Assembly: GCF_946463545.1 (NCBI RefSeq)
Contig: NZ_OX296583.1
Location: forward strand, 843,035-907,034
Direction: 5' to 3'
Origin: Methanothermococcus thermolithotrophicus DSM 2095
Lineage (GTDB): Archaea > AGJL01 > Methanococci > Methanococcales > Methanococcaceae
Length of the DNA: 64,000 bases
Within the stretch, counting starts at the first letter, position 1, and each line of letters starts with the position of its first letter. The notes below the pieces were generated by a model. The model was not told where the DNA came from and did no database searches. It saw nothing but the letters and a program-made list of their open reading frames with translations. Positions 51,601 through 60,549 of the stretch are shown here, in pieces. The position numbers were made by a program, and so were the translations under genes.

Positions 51601-52730
51601 TCCTTCACAAACTGACTTATTAAATTAACTATTGTTTGTGATTTCCCAGTTCCCGGGGGGCCATGTATTACTATTCCCTTATTATTTGAGTTAACAATTG
51701 ACATTATACTGGCTTCTTGACTTGGATCAATGTCCGATATAAAATATTTTTCATTTTCACTAATATCGTCAATATCTATTCCATCAAATTCATAATCTGA
51801 ATTACCGTTTAATAAATAACTAATTAATCCCAAATCATCTAATTTCATAAGTTTTTCATAGTCTTTTGCAATGGCATTTGAAAATTGAACGAAAATTCCT
51901 AATATCATATAATTTCTTATTCTAAAAATTTTCTCATTATTTAAGTTTGATAATATCTTCATAATCTTTGCTGTTTTTTGATTTAAATCAGTTTTTTTTA
52001 TTAACTTGGTGTTTATTATCCCTATCTGGTCGTTTTCATCTACCAACCTAAAAATTTTCTCATCATTTAAGTTATCAGAAAATTTTTCAATGGTTGCTTT
52101 TGGTAATTCATCACTTATAAGGATATATTTTGACAATACCTCTAGAATCTTTGCTATTCTTTGATTTAAATCGATTTTTTTATTAACTATGATGTTTATT
52201 ATCTCAATTTGGTCGTTTTCATCTATTGACTGCCCTAAATATTTTTCAATAGCAAATACTAATGATTTATTAAATTGAATGCCCATATCAGTTTGAGGAG
52301 TTAATTTAATTATCTGAGTCTTTCTATTTGTAGTTAAATCTACTGGAAACAATAATAACGGTGCTTTTATGGTTGCATCTCCAATTTTCCCTTCGATAAA
52401 TGGATATCCAATATATTCCACATGCATTCCACTCGTCCTTTTTATCAAATCTGCCTCTTGGTCGATTTTTCGCAATTTTTTATAAATCTTTTCTTCATTA
52501 TCCCTTCGTTTTAGATTTTCCTCAGTCGATTGTTTAAATATTCCAATTTTAAATAAATCATATTCTTTACATGAAATAGTGTAATCAACCAAGGCCCCCT
52601 CATTGAAGTTATACTCACAGAGCTCCGATAGGTCAAAGAATTTTTTAGTCAATTTTCCTAAATTTAGTGTTTTATTATTTCGTCTGATATTTACTAATCT
52701 ATCTCTATATTTCGATAGAATATTATCCAT
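48657..52730 (-). CDS. Hhe-like defence protein: DUF4011, SF1 helicase, Vsr-type nuclease
   Basis: This 1357-residue protein has three parts. An N-terminal DUF4011-like domain (KYRDRLVNIRRNNKTLNL; IGYPFIEG...APLLLFPVDLT) comes first. An SF1/UPF1-type helicase follows, with Walker A GPPGTGKS at 357-364, IYDEASQMP, AGDEKQLPP, LSYHYRAKYEEII and LNVAITRAKEKVI. The C-terminal 105 residues form a Vsr/DUF559-like nuclease with FEEEVYDEL, YRIDLAI and GIECDGATYHSSRSAKERD. This is the architecture reported for the single-gene antiphage system Hhe. A long helical insert (about 420-880) separates the helicase halves. Residues 170-230 and 231-272 are an internal repeat. GGGGGGAATAT precedes the ATG. Confidence 0.82.
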   Translation of the reverse strand: MDNILSKYRDRLVNIRRNNKTLNLGKLTKKFFDLSELCEYNFNEGALVDYTISCKEYDLFKIGIFKQSTEENLKRRDNEEKIYKKLRKIDQEADLIKRTSGMHVEYIGYPFIEGKIGDATIKAPLLLFPVDLTTNRKTQIIKLTPQTDMGIQFNKSLVFAIEKYLGQSIDENDQIEIINIIVNKKIDLNQRIAKILEVLSKYILISDELPKATIEKFSDNLNDEKIFRLVDENDQIGIINTKLIKKTDLNQKTAKIMKILSNLNNEKIFRIRNYMILGIFVQFSNAIAKDYEKLMKLDDLGLISYLLNGNSDYEFDGIDIDDISENEKYFISDIDPSQEASIMSIVNSNNKGIVIHGPPGTGKSQTIVNLISQFVKDKKKVLMVCQKKTALDVVKNRLDAVGIKNAVLIEDYARDRNHTLKEMEKIINECDIPNYYNDYELQKINNQIDEKIKELNELKEILGKKYECGLSLFELYSKNKDKNNIVKESKLRNIFLKYKYDEVMDSLSKLEKLLPYAKYGNGIMQLRKNWKDLAYTDKEKIEELLEQLIKLNKTIEHFEIPNYTKKEYNHKLLDEVYNYMQDIQRLIELLNGGKLECQILENKISSFESQLKILDKLIIPDNSQINYNELKQNETYLITYGKYSKQLFVSKFISKLFNSEFRSSEKIVKELENKSNIGFKELYKIYKSLESLDDNFNIPEKLTRTTIENWKEEKLNELLIWKIYYRLKPKFELQELLNNETEILRTLNKLKSFGELHTQYQQNLKVLSGYFNNVETLRNNQMMEILEYVTDEFDDIRYYDTLKDDLKNNAELILFDYLSKYDKDNILNTYYYIWIDNIEKNSKVFRTVKKIDNYEDIKKELNELYSQKFQETKKHLNAVLKNIAPCKEAKNKIPYEANKKRRRKPLKEIIELYENDVLDIIPIWLTTPDVVSAIFPLKKGLFDIVIYDEASQMPMEYALPSLYRAKRFVIAGDEKQLPPTDFFKASFDDDDDEIEGIDELEAKSLLELCKTRCPTALLSYHYRAKYEEIINFSNYAYYNGKIAISPNKHRGRPFEFIKVNGRWENRKNYVEAKKVVEKVYELLNENSEKSIGIITFNSEHRDLIIDELERKASEDDEFRILYEKSLNLKKDNEDMSLFVRNIENVQGDERDIIIFSTAYAKDKDGRLRYNFGPLSRVGGENRLNVAITRAKEKVIIITSIEPDELKVENLKNEGPKLLKKYMQYVKFISNGDYANAEIILNSLCNIEKLNELQFDSPFEEEVYDELTKRGHTAYTQVGCSKYRIDLAIKHPKEDKYILGIECDGATYHSSRSAKERDMYRQKFLEMKGWKIVRIWSRNWWKNREKEIRRIENEIKYT

Positions 52731-52753
52731 ATATTCCCCCCCTCATAGTTTTG

Positions 52754-53887
52754 TTAATATTTATTAATACAATAATCAATTTTATTTTTATTTAGAATCT
52801 CTTTTATACGATATAATGTATCATCATAGGTTAAGTTTTTATTTTTCAGTTTTTTCCCCAATATCTTTCCAACGTCGTCATCTTTCCAGTTTTTTATTAA
52901 AAAGATATTCGAACCTTCCGTAATTATTGGATCTTTTAAAATATCGTCCCTATCTCCGTCTGTGATTCCTATTATTTTTATCCCAAATCTAGCTAAAATG
53001 TCTCCACAAATTGTTGTTGTATCGTCCCCTATTGTTATAACTATGGGGTTGGTTTTATTTTTTATATACTCTAGCACGTCTTCTCCAGCATGATTTATGA
53101 TGATAACTTCTCCCCCCTTTTTATCGTTTTCATTTTTCTTTGTTATTTTCATTTCTTTTTTATTTTTCTTAATATTCGGAGGATGTCTTCTTAAAATTCC
53201 AGTCTTTATAATGGCTTTTTCTAAATTGATTTTACCGAGTTTCTCAACACCATGCCATTTAACTTCCCCATTTATTATATCCACTATTTTTCCGTCTTCT
53301 TCGACTATGGTTATGTTATTTTCAAGGGCTTTTCCAATTATTATTCCATTTAGCATAATCGTTTCGTTTTTATCTACCCCATGAACTTTCCTAAATGTTT
53401 TATTGCCATCTTTCCATGTATTTAGTCCTTCACTTATGCAACTTTCAACTTTTAAATTTAATTTTTCAGATAGGTAATTTATTAAATTATTTAGTTTATC
53501 TGAGTTAGTAGCATTATTATCCCATATTAAAATTGTTCCGTCTTTTTCACCGGGTCTTTCTATCTGTATTATTGGTTTATCAACATTCGCCCTGCTTACA
53601 ACTATTTTTCCAAAGGTATGTCCAGTTTCCTTTGATTTACCATAGTTCATTAAAATTAAAATATCGTTATCGCTTAGTTTTTTTAAACACTGGGATGGCA
53701 CCATTTTTTCAGATATATCTATAATATTTTCTAAATTGTTATCGATAACCGCCACCCTTCCCATCGTACCCCCTAGTTTAACCTTTAAATATGTGGTTTC
53801 ACTGAATTCTTCCAGAAGTTTTAAAATCTTGGAAGCATAACCGCTATCTATAATTTCCGGTCCATGAATTACTACGCCTATTTTCAT
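52754..53887 (-). CDS. DUF2117 family archaeal protein
   Basis: This 377-residue protein is found in methanogens and starts MKIGVVIHGPEIIDSGYA with KLGGTMGRVAVID, followed by QIERPGEKDGTILIWDNNA and VITIGDDTTTICGDILARFGIKIIGITDGDRDD. The latter resembles a nucleotide- or phosphate-binding loop. A lysine-rich linker (about 250-270) divides two halves. The function is not known. ATG 53887 follows GAGGAATATT. It is 23 bp upstream of the helicase gene on the same strand. Confidence 0.68.
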   Translation of the reverse strand: MKIGVVIHGPEIIDSGYASKILKLLEEFSETTYLKVKLGGTMGRVAVIDNNLENIIDISEKMVPSQCLKKLSDNDILILMNYGKSKETGHTFGKIVVSRANVDKPIIQIERPGEKDGTILIWDNNATNSDKLNNLINYLSEKLNLKVESCISEGLNTWKDGNKTFRKVHGVDKNETIMLNGIIIGKALENNITIVEEDGKIVDIINGEVKWHGVEKLGKINLEKAIIKTGILRRHPPNIKKNKKEMKITKKNENDKKGGEVIIINHAGEDVLEYIKNKTNPIVITIGDDTTTICGDILARFGIKIIGITDGDRDDILKDPIITEGSNIFLIKNWKDDDVGKILGKKLKNKNLTYDDTLYRIKEILNKNKIDYCINKY

Positions 53888-53911
53888 AATATTCCTCAAT
53901 GCGTTATTATG

Positions 53912-53988
53912 GTCGTTCCACTAAGTTATGTGGTATTATTGTATTGAAAATAGCCTCGAATATATTATGCAAATATATTTGGAACGAC
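53912..53988. repeat. 9-bp inverted repeat (GTCGTTCCA) around the promoter of the DUF2117 gene
   Basis: GTCGTTCCA at 53912-53920 and TGGAACGAC at 53980-53988 enclose an AT-rich stretch with a TATA candidate (minus strand AAATATATTTGC, about 53967-53979). Their position around a promoter suggests operator sites, but they could also be ends of a small mobile element. The same box recurs at 18431, 18763 and 60326-60343. Confidence 0.6.
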
Positions 53989-53999
53989 TATATTTTAAG

Positions 54000-55001
54000 T
54001 TATTTGTCATCTAGTATTTTTTTGAGTTCTTCAAGCTGTTTTTTTGTTCCAAAGGCGCATATTATATTATCTTTATCCAAAACAGTATCTGGACCTGGAT
54101 TAACTAATAGTTCATTTCCTTTTTTTATTGCCAATATTGTGGCACCGGTTTTTGGTCTTATTTTAGACTCATAAAGTGTTTTACCTACGATTCCAGATGT
54201 TTTAGGTATTTGAAACTTTCCTATTTCCATATCTTGAGATGTATCCATCAAACTACTTACAAAATCAAAAACTTCAGGTTTTAAGGACATTTCTGCTATT
54301 CTTGAACCGCCGATATCGTATGGTGAAACTACTCTATCCGCCCCAGCTTTTAGCAGTTTGTCAACTGTGTTCTTATTTTCGGCCTTGGCTACAGTGTATA
54401 TATTTGGATTAAGTCGTTTTGCAGATAGTGTTATAAAAACATTTTCAGCATCTGAATCAACGACAGTAATCAATCCTTTGGCCCTCTCAATACCTGCCTT
54501 ATATAAAACATCGTCAGATGTTGCATCCCCGACTACATATATTAGGTTAGGATACTTTTCCAATATTTCATCAACAGTTTGCTGATCTTCATCTATGACA
54601 ACAAATGGAACTCCTGCATCCTTAAATTTTTTAGCTACGACTTTTCCAAATTTCCCAAAACCGCATATTATGTAGTGGTCACTTAATTTTTTCAACCTAT
54701 TCTGCATTTTTTTCAACCTTATGATTCTTTTAAACTGCCCCTCAATAAAAAATCTTGCAATACCTGAAAAGGTATATGCAACAGCACCGACGCCAGATAC
54801 AACGATAATTAATGACAGCAATTTTCCTAAAAATGTTTGAGGAGTTACATCCCCATAGCCAACAGTTGATACTGTTATTATGGAGACATAGAGTGACGTA
54901 AATAAATCCCATCCCTCAATATGCATCCATCCAATGGTTGCAAAAATAATAATCATACCAATGGTAATTATTCCAACTTTTATCTGATTTAAAGCTTCCA
55001 T
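54000..55001 (-). CDS. Potassium channel with RCK (TrkA-N/TrkA-C) domains
   Basis: This MthK-type channel has about 333 residues. Helix 1 (VGIITIGMIIIFATIGW), pore loop with selectivity filter TVGYGD, and helix 2 (LLSLIIVVSGVGAVAYTF) are followed by an RCK domain (YIICGFGKFGKVVAKKF, VVIDED, VVGDATSDDVL) and a TrkA-C domain near the end. The RCK gates the pore in response to ligands such as Ca2+ or nucleotides. ATG 55001 is my choice; an upstream TTG at 55016 is possible. Confidence 0.92.
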   Translation of the reverse strand: MEALNQIKVGIITIGMIIIFATIGWMHIEGWDLFTSLYVSIITVSTVGYGDVTPQTFLGKLLSLIIVVSGVGAVAYTFSGIARFFIEGQFKRIIRLKKMQNRLKKLSDHYIICGFGKFGKVVAKKFKDAGVPFVVIDEDQQTVDEILEKYPNLIYVVGDATSDDVLYKAGIERAKGLITVVDSDAENVFITLSAKRLNPNIYTVAKAENKNTVDKLLKAGADRVVSPYDIGGSRIAEMSLKPEVFDFVSSLMDTSQDMEIGKFQIPKTSGIVGKTLYESKIRPKTGATILAIKKGNELLVNPGPDTVLDKDNIICAFGTKKQLEELKKILDDK

Positions 55002-55080
55002 TTTCTCATTCCACAACTGTGAAAGTTAGTTAGTTATATTTATATTTTATGTTTATATCGCTCATTCGCAGATAATGTAG

Positions 55081-55701
55081 TTATTCAACATAATTTTTTA
55101 AAATTCCTATGCCTTCGATCTCTGCCTCAACAATATCTCCTTTTTCCAACTGGCCAACCCCTGGAGGTGTACCTGTTGATATAATATCTCCAGGGTATAA
55201 CGTCATTATTGATGATACAAATTCAACGAGCTCGTCAACTTTAAATATCATATTTTTTGTGTTTGACTTTTGCTTTACCTCCCCATTTAACCTGAGCTGA
55301 ATATCCAAATCATGAGGATCCAAGTCAGAAACTATTTTTGGACCTATTGGACAAAAAGTATCAAAAGATTTGGCTCTTGTCCATTGGCCATCTTTCTCTT
55401 GAAGATCTCTTGCCGTAACATCGTTTAATATAGTATATCCTTTTATATGCTCCATCGCATCTTCTTTTTTTACATTTTTACATTCTTTTCCGATTACTAT
55501 GGCCAATTCAACTTCGTAATCCACTCTTTTTGATATTTTCGGCCTTACAATTGTATCGTTATTGTATATTATGGCAGATGTTGGTTTTAAAAAGATTATC
55601 GGCTCTTTTGGAATTTCCATGTTAAGTTCTTTCGCATGATCTATGTAGTTTAAACCAACGCAGATGATTTTTGTTGGTTTTAAACTTTTCATATCATCCA
55701 T
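55081..55701 (-). CDS. Fumarylacetoacetate hydrolase family protein
   Basis: This 206-residue single-domain FAH protein has [70 protein letters not shown] and [13 protein letters not shown], the full set of metal ligands. Relatives hydrolyse acylpyruvates or decarboxylate oxaloacetate; the substrate is not settled in methanogens. AAGGTGAAATT precedes the ATG. It follows the HPRT gene on the same strand. Confidence 0.92.
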   Translation of the reverse strand: MDDMKSLKPTKIICVGLNYIDHAKELNMEIPKEPIIFLKPTSAIIYNNDTIVRPKISKRVDYEVELAIVIGKECKNVKKEDAMEHIKGYTILNDVTARDLQEKDGQWTRAKSFDTFCPIGPKIVSDLDPHDLDIQLRLNGEVKQKSNTKNMIFKVDELVEFVSSIMTLYPGDIISTGTPPGVGQLEKGDIVEAEIEGIGILKNYVE

Positions 55702-55835
55702 AATTTCACCTTATTCACTAATGTATCGTTACAATTAAATGACAAAACCTATCCAATAAAAAATTCAAACTTTAATTTCTTGTATTATATTTGGTGTTGG
55801 CAATTATGTATCATTAATTTTGAAGCGCAAGATAA

Positions 55836-56390
55836 TCATTCATCAACAAATACAACTTTTCCATCTTCAACATCTATTTTAACCAGTGTTTTTATTTTGT
55901 ATCCTGTTTTCTCTTCTACTTCTTTTTTTCCTTCGCCCCTGTCTATTATACACACTATATCTTTTATTTCTGCTCCAGCTTTTTCTAATGCCTTAATTAT
56001 GGCTATTAAAGTTCCTCCAGTGGATATTACATCATCCAAAATTAAGACTCTATCTCCTTTTTGGATTCCGTTTAAATATAGCTCCCCTTTACTGTATCCA
56101 GTTTCCTGATGGACTGGAATTTCTCCTTCTAACTTGTATTCCCTCTTTCTCATGATTACATAGGGTATGTCTGTAAATAGCGATATGGTGGTTGCAATTG
56201 GAATGCCCATGGCTTCTGCTGTAACTATTTTATCTATGTCCATATCTGCCATTTTAATTATTCTTGTGGTAACTTCCCTCAAGAGCTCTGGTTTAACAAC
56301 TGGTACCCCATCTGAAATAGGATGTATGAAGTATTCGTATTTTCCTCTTTTTACTGTCGGGCATGATTTTAACGATTCTTCTAATATCAT
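55836..56390 (-). CDS. hpt: Hypoxanthine/guanine phosphoribosyltransferase, archaeal type
   Basis: This 184-residue type I phosphoribosyltransferase salvages purine bases with PRPP. It has [45 protein letters not shown], the PRPP loop [14 protein letters not shown] and [17 protein letters not shown]. The archaeal family was first labelled adenine phosphoribosyltransferase; hypoxanthine/guanine is the better supported substrate. GGAGGATACATT precedes the ATG. Confidence 0.9.
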   Translation of the reverse strand: MILEESLKSCPTVKRGKYEYFIHPISDGVPVVKPELLREVTTRIIKMADMDIDKIVTAEAMGIPIATTISLFTDIPYVIMRKREYKLEGEIPVHQETGYSKGELYLNGIQKGDRVLILDDVISTGGTLIAIIKALEKAGAEIKDIVCIIDRGEGKKEVEEKTGYKIKTLVKIDVEDGKVVFVDE

Positions 56391-56515
56391 AATGTATCCT
56401 CCTATAAGTTAGAGTATATTTATCGTAACGATAAATAATGTATTAAATGTATCTTTGATTTTAAAATTATTAAATTTGTAGGTTTGAATCTTATGGATTA
56501 TTTACGTGTCATAAT

Positions 56516-57898
56516 TTACATGCCATACGTATTTTTAAATTCAGAGAGCATGACCTCTACAGAATAAGCTGCCCTTGTTATTCCCATACTTCGTGGGTCT
56601 GCGTCTGTACCTACAACAAAGAAATTATCTTTTACCTTAGGATAAACAAAGAATTGACCTACAGAGCATGAAGCTTGTTCAGGTATGTGTTTTTGAATAT
56701 GAATCATATCTGATTTATCCAAATCTATATTCATTTTGTCTTCTATTATGCCCAAGGCATCTTCTTTTTTTACATTTATAAATGAAAAACCCATTAGGTG
56801 TTTTCCCTTTGGCGCTAAACTTTTATCGTAATTTGATGTAGTTGTGGCCCAGCAGGGGTGATCTATCCAGACTTCAGAACCTAAGTAAGGAAAACAGTTT
56901 TTTTCATGACCTACCCAAACGGTTAAGGACTCTGTAAATTTTATATTCTTTAATTTATTGCGGTGTTTTTGTATATCGTCAATTTTTGCAATATCTGGAA
57001 GGGTTCTTGAAGGGGCAGAATATACAACAACATCTGCATAATAACTGTTTTCTTTTGTTTCTACAATGTATCCTTTACCTTCTTCTACAATTTTTATAAC
57101 TTCTTCATTTTTTATTTTGGTTGTATTCATTGAATAGGTTATACAGTTGCATATGGACTGAACACCTCCAACAGGATAGCCTTGGGTCCAATATCTATTT
57201 CTATTTATAAATTTGGCTATGTATCGCTTAGAACTGTTCTTTATGGATGTTAAAAATCCATCGTTTAAAATTCTCATAATTTTTTCAGTACCAAATTTTT
57301 TGAATATGGCTGATTTTAGTGGGTTTATCTTCATATCCTTGTAGATGAAAGGTAGTATGTCGTCTTCTGGAATATATCCTGCCCCCGTGAAAAGCCTCCA
57401 TAATGGCGTTTTTTCCATATCCTCCCCACTTAGGAAGAATGATATTGTATTGAAGAAATCTATAGATGTATCGCTTAAATTCAGGTCCCTCACAATATCG
57501 TAAACAGAACTATCTTTTGTAAAACCTGTGGTCATCAAGTCCATGATTTTTGTAGTAATTAAAATTTTGTCACGGTGTGGGATTAGATTTGTAGTCATCC
57601 ATTCATTCATAGATACAGGTATTTTGTGTAATTTATCCGTTCTAACATAATAATCTCCGTATTCTCTGAAATTAGGAATATATCTTGCATAGTTGTTCAG
57701 CAATCTTGTCAACGGTCCATCATTTAACATAGTTATTGCATGAACACCGATATCAACAGTGTAACCATCTATATTTTCACTCCTACAAAGGCCTCCTACT
57801 TTATCTTTTTCAAGTACTAAAACATCATGACCTTCTTTTTCCAGTGCAAGAGCTGATAAAAGGCCAGAAGTACCTCCTCCCACCACTACAATCTTCAT
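56516..57898 (-). CDS. FAD-dependent oxidoreductase (phytoene desaturase-like)
   Basis: This 460-residue flavoprotein has an N-terminal dinucleotide fold (IVVVGGGTSGLLSALALEKEGHDVLVLEKDKVGG), CRSENIDGYTVDIGVHAI, and a C-terminal FAD end (FFVVGTDADPRSMGITRAAYSVEVM). It is of the CrtI/protoporphyrinogen-oxidase superfamily. In methanogens such proteins may act on isoprenoids, including lipids, but the substrate is not evident. GGTGATACT precedes the ATG. Confidence 0.82.
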   Translation of the reverse strand: MKIVVVGGGTSGLLSALALEKEGHDVLVLEKDKVGGLCRSENIDGYTVDIGVHAITMLNDGPLTRLLNNYARYIPNFREYGDYYVRTDKLHKIPVSMNEWMTTNLIPHRDKILITTKIMDLMTTGFTKDSSVYDIVRDLNLSDTSIDFFNTISFFLSGEDMEKTPLWRLFTGAGYIPEDDILPFIYKDMKINPLKSAIFKKFGTEKIMRILNDGFLTSIKNSSKRYIAKFINRNRYWTQGYPVGGVQSICNCITYSMNTTKIKNEEVIKIVEEGKGYIVETKENSYYADVVVYSAPSRTLPDIAKIDDIQKHRNKLKNIKFTESLTVWVGHEKNCFPYLGSEVWIDHPCWATTTSNYDKSLAPKGKHLMGFSFINVKKEDALGIIEDKMNIDLDKSDMIHIQKHIPEQASCSVGQFFVYPKVKDNFFVVGTDADPRSMGITRAAYSVEVMLSEFKNTYGM

Positions 57899-58127
57899 AG
57901 TATCACCATAACATAAAGTCGCCTGACGGTTAATTGAAAAGATTTATTTCCATTTTTAGAATAACAGGCTCGTTAGGAATTCTAAGTTACTATTTAGAAT
58001 ATTATTGATTTAAGATATGTTCGTAACCTACTTTTGTCAAACGACTGTATCTAACATATAATAACAAAAAACAAAGTATTTAATAGCATTATAATAGCAT
58101 TAGTTTAATTATTCTTTAATTCTACAT

Positions 58128-59006
58128 TTAGTTTTTCATTCTCTCTTTTTTTAGTCTTTCTTTTATCTTTTTACCGATAGTCATTATTTCAATGTTTTCC
58201 AAAGGTTTTGGAATTGTCCCTTCATTATTTTCATAAATTTTTTTTGCGAGCTCCCTATACACTTGGCTTATTTCGTCATTAGGATCGTATTCTATAACAG
58301 TTTTTCCTTCTATTTCTGCTTCAGGTATTAAATGGGAGTTTGGAACTTTCCCTACGATATTTGCACCAAGTTTATCTGCAAATTCATTTACAATGTCGTA
58401 TGCATCCATGGACCCTCTTACGTTATATATTAATCCTCCTAATTTGCTTCCTCCTCTTTTAACGAATTCACTTATCCCGCGACATATGTTGTTTGCAGCA
58501 TATATTGCCATATAATCCGATGATGTAACAACATAGATCTGTTCTGCAAGTCCCATTCTTAGTGGCATGGCAAATCCACCACATACAACGTCCCCTAAAA
58601 CATCGTAGAGTACAATATCGAGTTTTAAATCCTTATATAAATTCATCTTTTTTAAAAGATCTATTACCACAATTACTCCTCGTCCTGCACAACCATATCC
58701 TGGTTTTGGCCCTCCTGCTTCAACGCAGTAGATTCCATTGTACCCTTCATAAATGATGTCGTTAATTTCTATCATTTCTTTTTCTATTATGGTTTCTAAA
58801 CCTAGTTTGTCCAGTCCTTTTTCCCTAAGGATATCTAAAACTGTTGGAATTTCCTGTCCGCCCCTTAAATTTGAAGTACAATCATGCTTTGGATCACATC
58901 CAACGACCATTACTTTTTTACCCTGATCTGCTAGAGCTGCGGCAATGTTGCACACTGTGGTGGATTTTCCTATTCCTCCTTTTCCATAAAAAGCGATCTG
59001 TTTCAA
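58128..59006 (-). CDS. cfbC: NifH-like reductase CfbC of coenzyme F430 biosynthesis
   Basis: This 292-residue homologue of nitrogenase Fe protein belongs to the group found in all methanogens. With CfbD it reduces Ni-sirohydrochlorin a,c-diamide toward F430, the cofactor of methyl-coenzyme M reductase. Seen are the P-loop GKGGIGKST (8-16) and the two cysteines for the subunit-bridging [4Fe-4S] cluster, C106 (GYGCAGRG) and C142 (VVCGGFAMP). Translation starts at TTG 59006 behind GGTGATATT. There is no nifD or cfbD neighbour, as expected for the unlinked methanococcal gene. Confidence 0.93.
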   Translation of the reverse strand: MKQIAFYGKGGIGKSTTVCNIAAALADQGKKVMVVGCDPKHDCTSNLRGGQEIPTVLDILREKGLDKLGLETIIEKEMIEINDIIYEGYNGIYCVEAGGPKPGYGCAGRGVIVVIDLLKKMNLYKDLKLDIVLYDVLGDVVCGGFAMPLRMGLAEQIYVVTSSDYMAIYAANNICRGISEFVKRGGSKLGGLIYNVRGSMDAYDIVNEFADKLGANIVGKVPNSHLIPEAEIEGKTVIEYDPNDEISQVYRELAKKIYENNEGTIPKPLENIEIMTIGKKIKERLKKERMKN

Positions 59007-59055
59007 AATATCACCTTTATCATGTAATTATTTATCGTGTATTGCGATATTATGG

Positions 59056-60138
59056 TTAATTATCTGTCTTTTTATATACATGAATATATCTTGTTAAACT
59101 CTTGTGTATATATAGCTCATACATTTCCATTAATTCCAGGTCTAAATTTATTTTTCTTGACGATGCAAAAACCAAGTACCCATCTTTTTTCAAAACATCT
59201 CCTAGATTGTTTAAAATTTCTTCAATATTCCCTTTTGCAGAGGTTGAAATTCCATAGGGAGGATCTGTAACTATCCCATCGACATATTTAACATTCAACT
59301 GCTTTAAAAAGCTCTTAATATCTCCTGCGTTCCATTTTTTTATTGAGATTATATGCTCTGTAAGATTGTATGATTTGAGATTTAGGAGAGTTCCGTTTAC
59401 CATATCGTCGTCAATGTCGCTTCCAATTAATTTAAGTCCCATAAAACCTCCTTCGATTAAAAACCCTCCAGTTCCACAGAATGGATCTAACAATACATCT
59501 CCCTTTTTAAGTCTAGATAAATTAACTAAACACCTTGCAAGCTTTGGTAAAATACATCCAGGATGAAAATATGCTCTTAGGTGAGGCCTGTTTTTTTGAA
59601 AGTATTCTTTATCTCTTTTTTCTAAAATTAATGCCAAGTATATTCTATCTTTTAGTACAACCACCCTTACAACTTTTAACGGGTTTTTTAGTTTTACCTT
59701 AGAATCAGTTTTATCCTTAACTATCCTTCCGAGCTCTCTTTCAACATCCATTGAGTTTATTGTACTCTCTTTATCAATTTTTAAAACACGAACTGCAAAG
59801 CTATCTTCTGGAGATAAGGGAATTTCTAGATCTTCGACTTTTTTATAGAAATCTTTTAGCCATTTATCGTCATTTTCTGTATTGCTGTCATTGATTTTAT
59901 ACTCTAAAAGTATTAAATGTCCTTCGTTTAAATATCCTCCTCGCTTAATAATTTTTTTAATAATCTCGGAGGTAAACTTACCTTCTAAAACGTAATAATT
60001 CCCAAAAATATCTATATTATTTATATCGATTTCATAAACATCCAATAAAGCTTTTAACTCTGCGAAAGGTAATTCTTCATGTTCTCCACTGAGTAAAAAT
60101 CCTGCTTTAATATTTTTAATATTTTTAGATTTTTCCAC
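59056..60138 (-). CDS. trmG10: tRNA (guanine-10-N2)-dimethyltransferase (TrmG10/Trm11 type)
   Basis: This protein has a THUMP domain (about residues 40-150) and a Rossmann methyltransferase domain. The latter includes RPHLRAYFHPGCILPKLARCLVNLS, motif I LLDPFCGTGGFLIEG, GSDIDDDMV, and the catalytic TDPPYGIS. It methylates G10 of tRNA. GTG 60138 behind GGTGG is my preferred start (360 residues); the frame stays open to 60192 but lacks a ribosome binding site there. Confidence 0.9.
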   Translation of the reverse strand: MEKSKNIKNIKAGFLLSGEHEELPFAELKALLDVYEIDINNIDIFGNYYVLEGKFTSEIIKKIIKRGGYLNEGHLILLEYKINDSNTENDDKWLKDFYKKVEDLEIPLSPEDSFAVRVLKIDKESTINSMDVERELGRIVKDKTDSKVKLKNPLKVVRVVVLKDRIYLALILEKRDKEYFQKNRPHLRAYFHPGCILPKLARCLVNLSRLKKGDVLLDPFCGTGGFLIEGGFMGLKLIGSDIDDDMVNGTLLNLKSYNLTEHIISIKKWNAGDIKSFLKQLNVKYVDGIVTDPPYGISTSAKGNIEEILNNLGDVLKKDGYLVFASSRKINLDLELMEMYELYIHKSLTRYIHVYKKTDN

Positions 60139-60192
60139 AATACCACCATTAAGCTTAAATCCTAAAGATTTAATAATATACTCATCCAACAA

Positions 60193-60549
60193 AATAATAA
60201 TTATATTTATATTAAATTCTTTAACTCCACAGTTTTTAAAAATTTATTTTATTGTATAATAATGTTTAAAATTTTAATAAGAATCAATTCAAATCCTATC
60301 TAAAAATAACATATAGTTGTCTATAGTCGTTCTAGTCGTTCCCCGGATAATTCAAGCATAGATTAGATTGAAAAATTCCAATGCTCGACAAAAACCTTTG
60401 GTTTAGTTGAGGTATCAGTAATTCCTTTGAATGTATCCCAATACTTATGCAAATTGTAAATTGTAAATGTAGATTGTAAATATTGTGGAACGAACATACC
60501 ATTAGATGACCCTAGGTTAAGTTAAGTATATATGTGGTGATATTCAACT
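60193..60549. other. Non-coding gap with repeated boxes before tsr3
   Basis: No gene is seen. The gap contains AGTCGTTCT and AGTCGTTCC in direct repeat (60326-60342) and GGAACGAAC (60488). It also has a degenerate CTCGACAAAAACC-TTT-GGTTTAGTTGAG hairpin (60384-60409) and three or four copies of ATTGTAAA (60453-60482). GTTAAGTATATATG (60519-60532) is a TATA candidate but only about 20 bp from the ATG. Confidence 0.6.

Noticed and set aside
58128..59006. Nitrogenase iron protein NifH
   Set aside because: No nifD/nifK nearby, and the sequence features (GGPKPGYGCAGRG, DVLGDVVCGGFA) with a lone gene fit CfbC.
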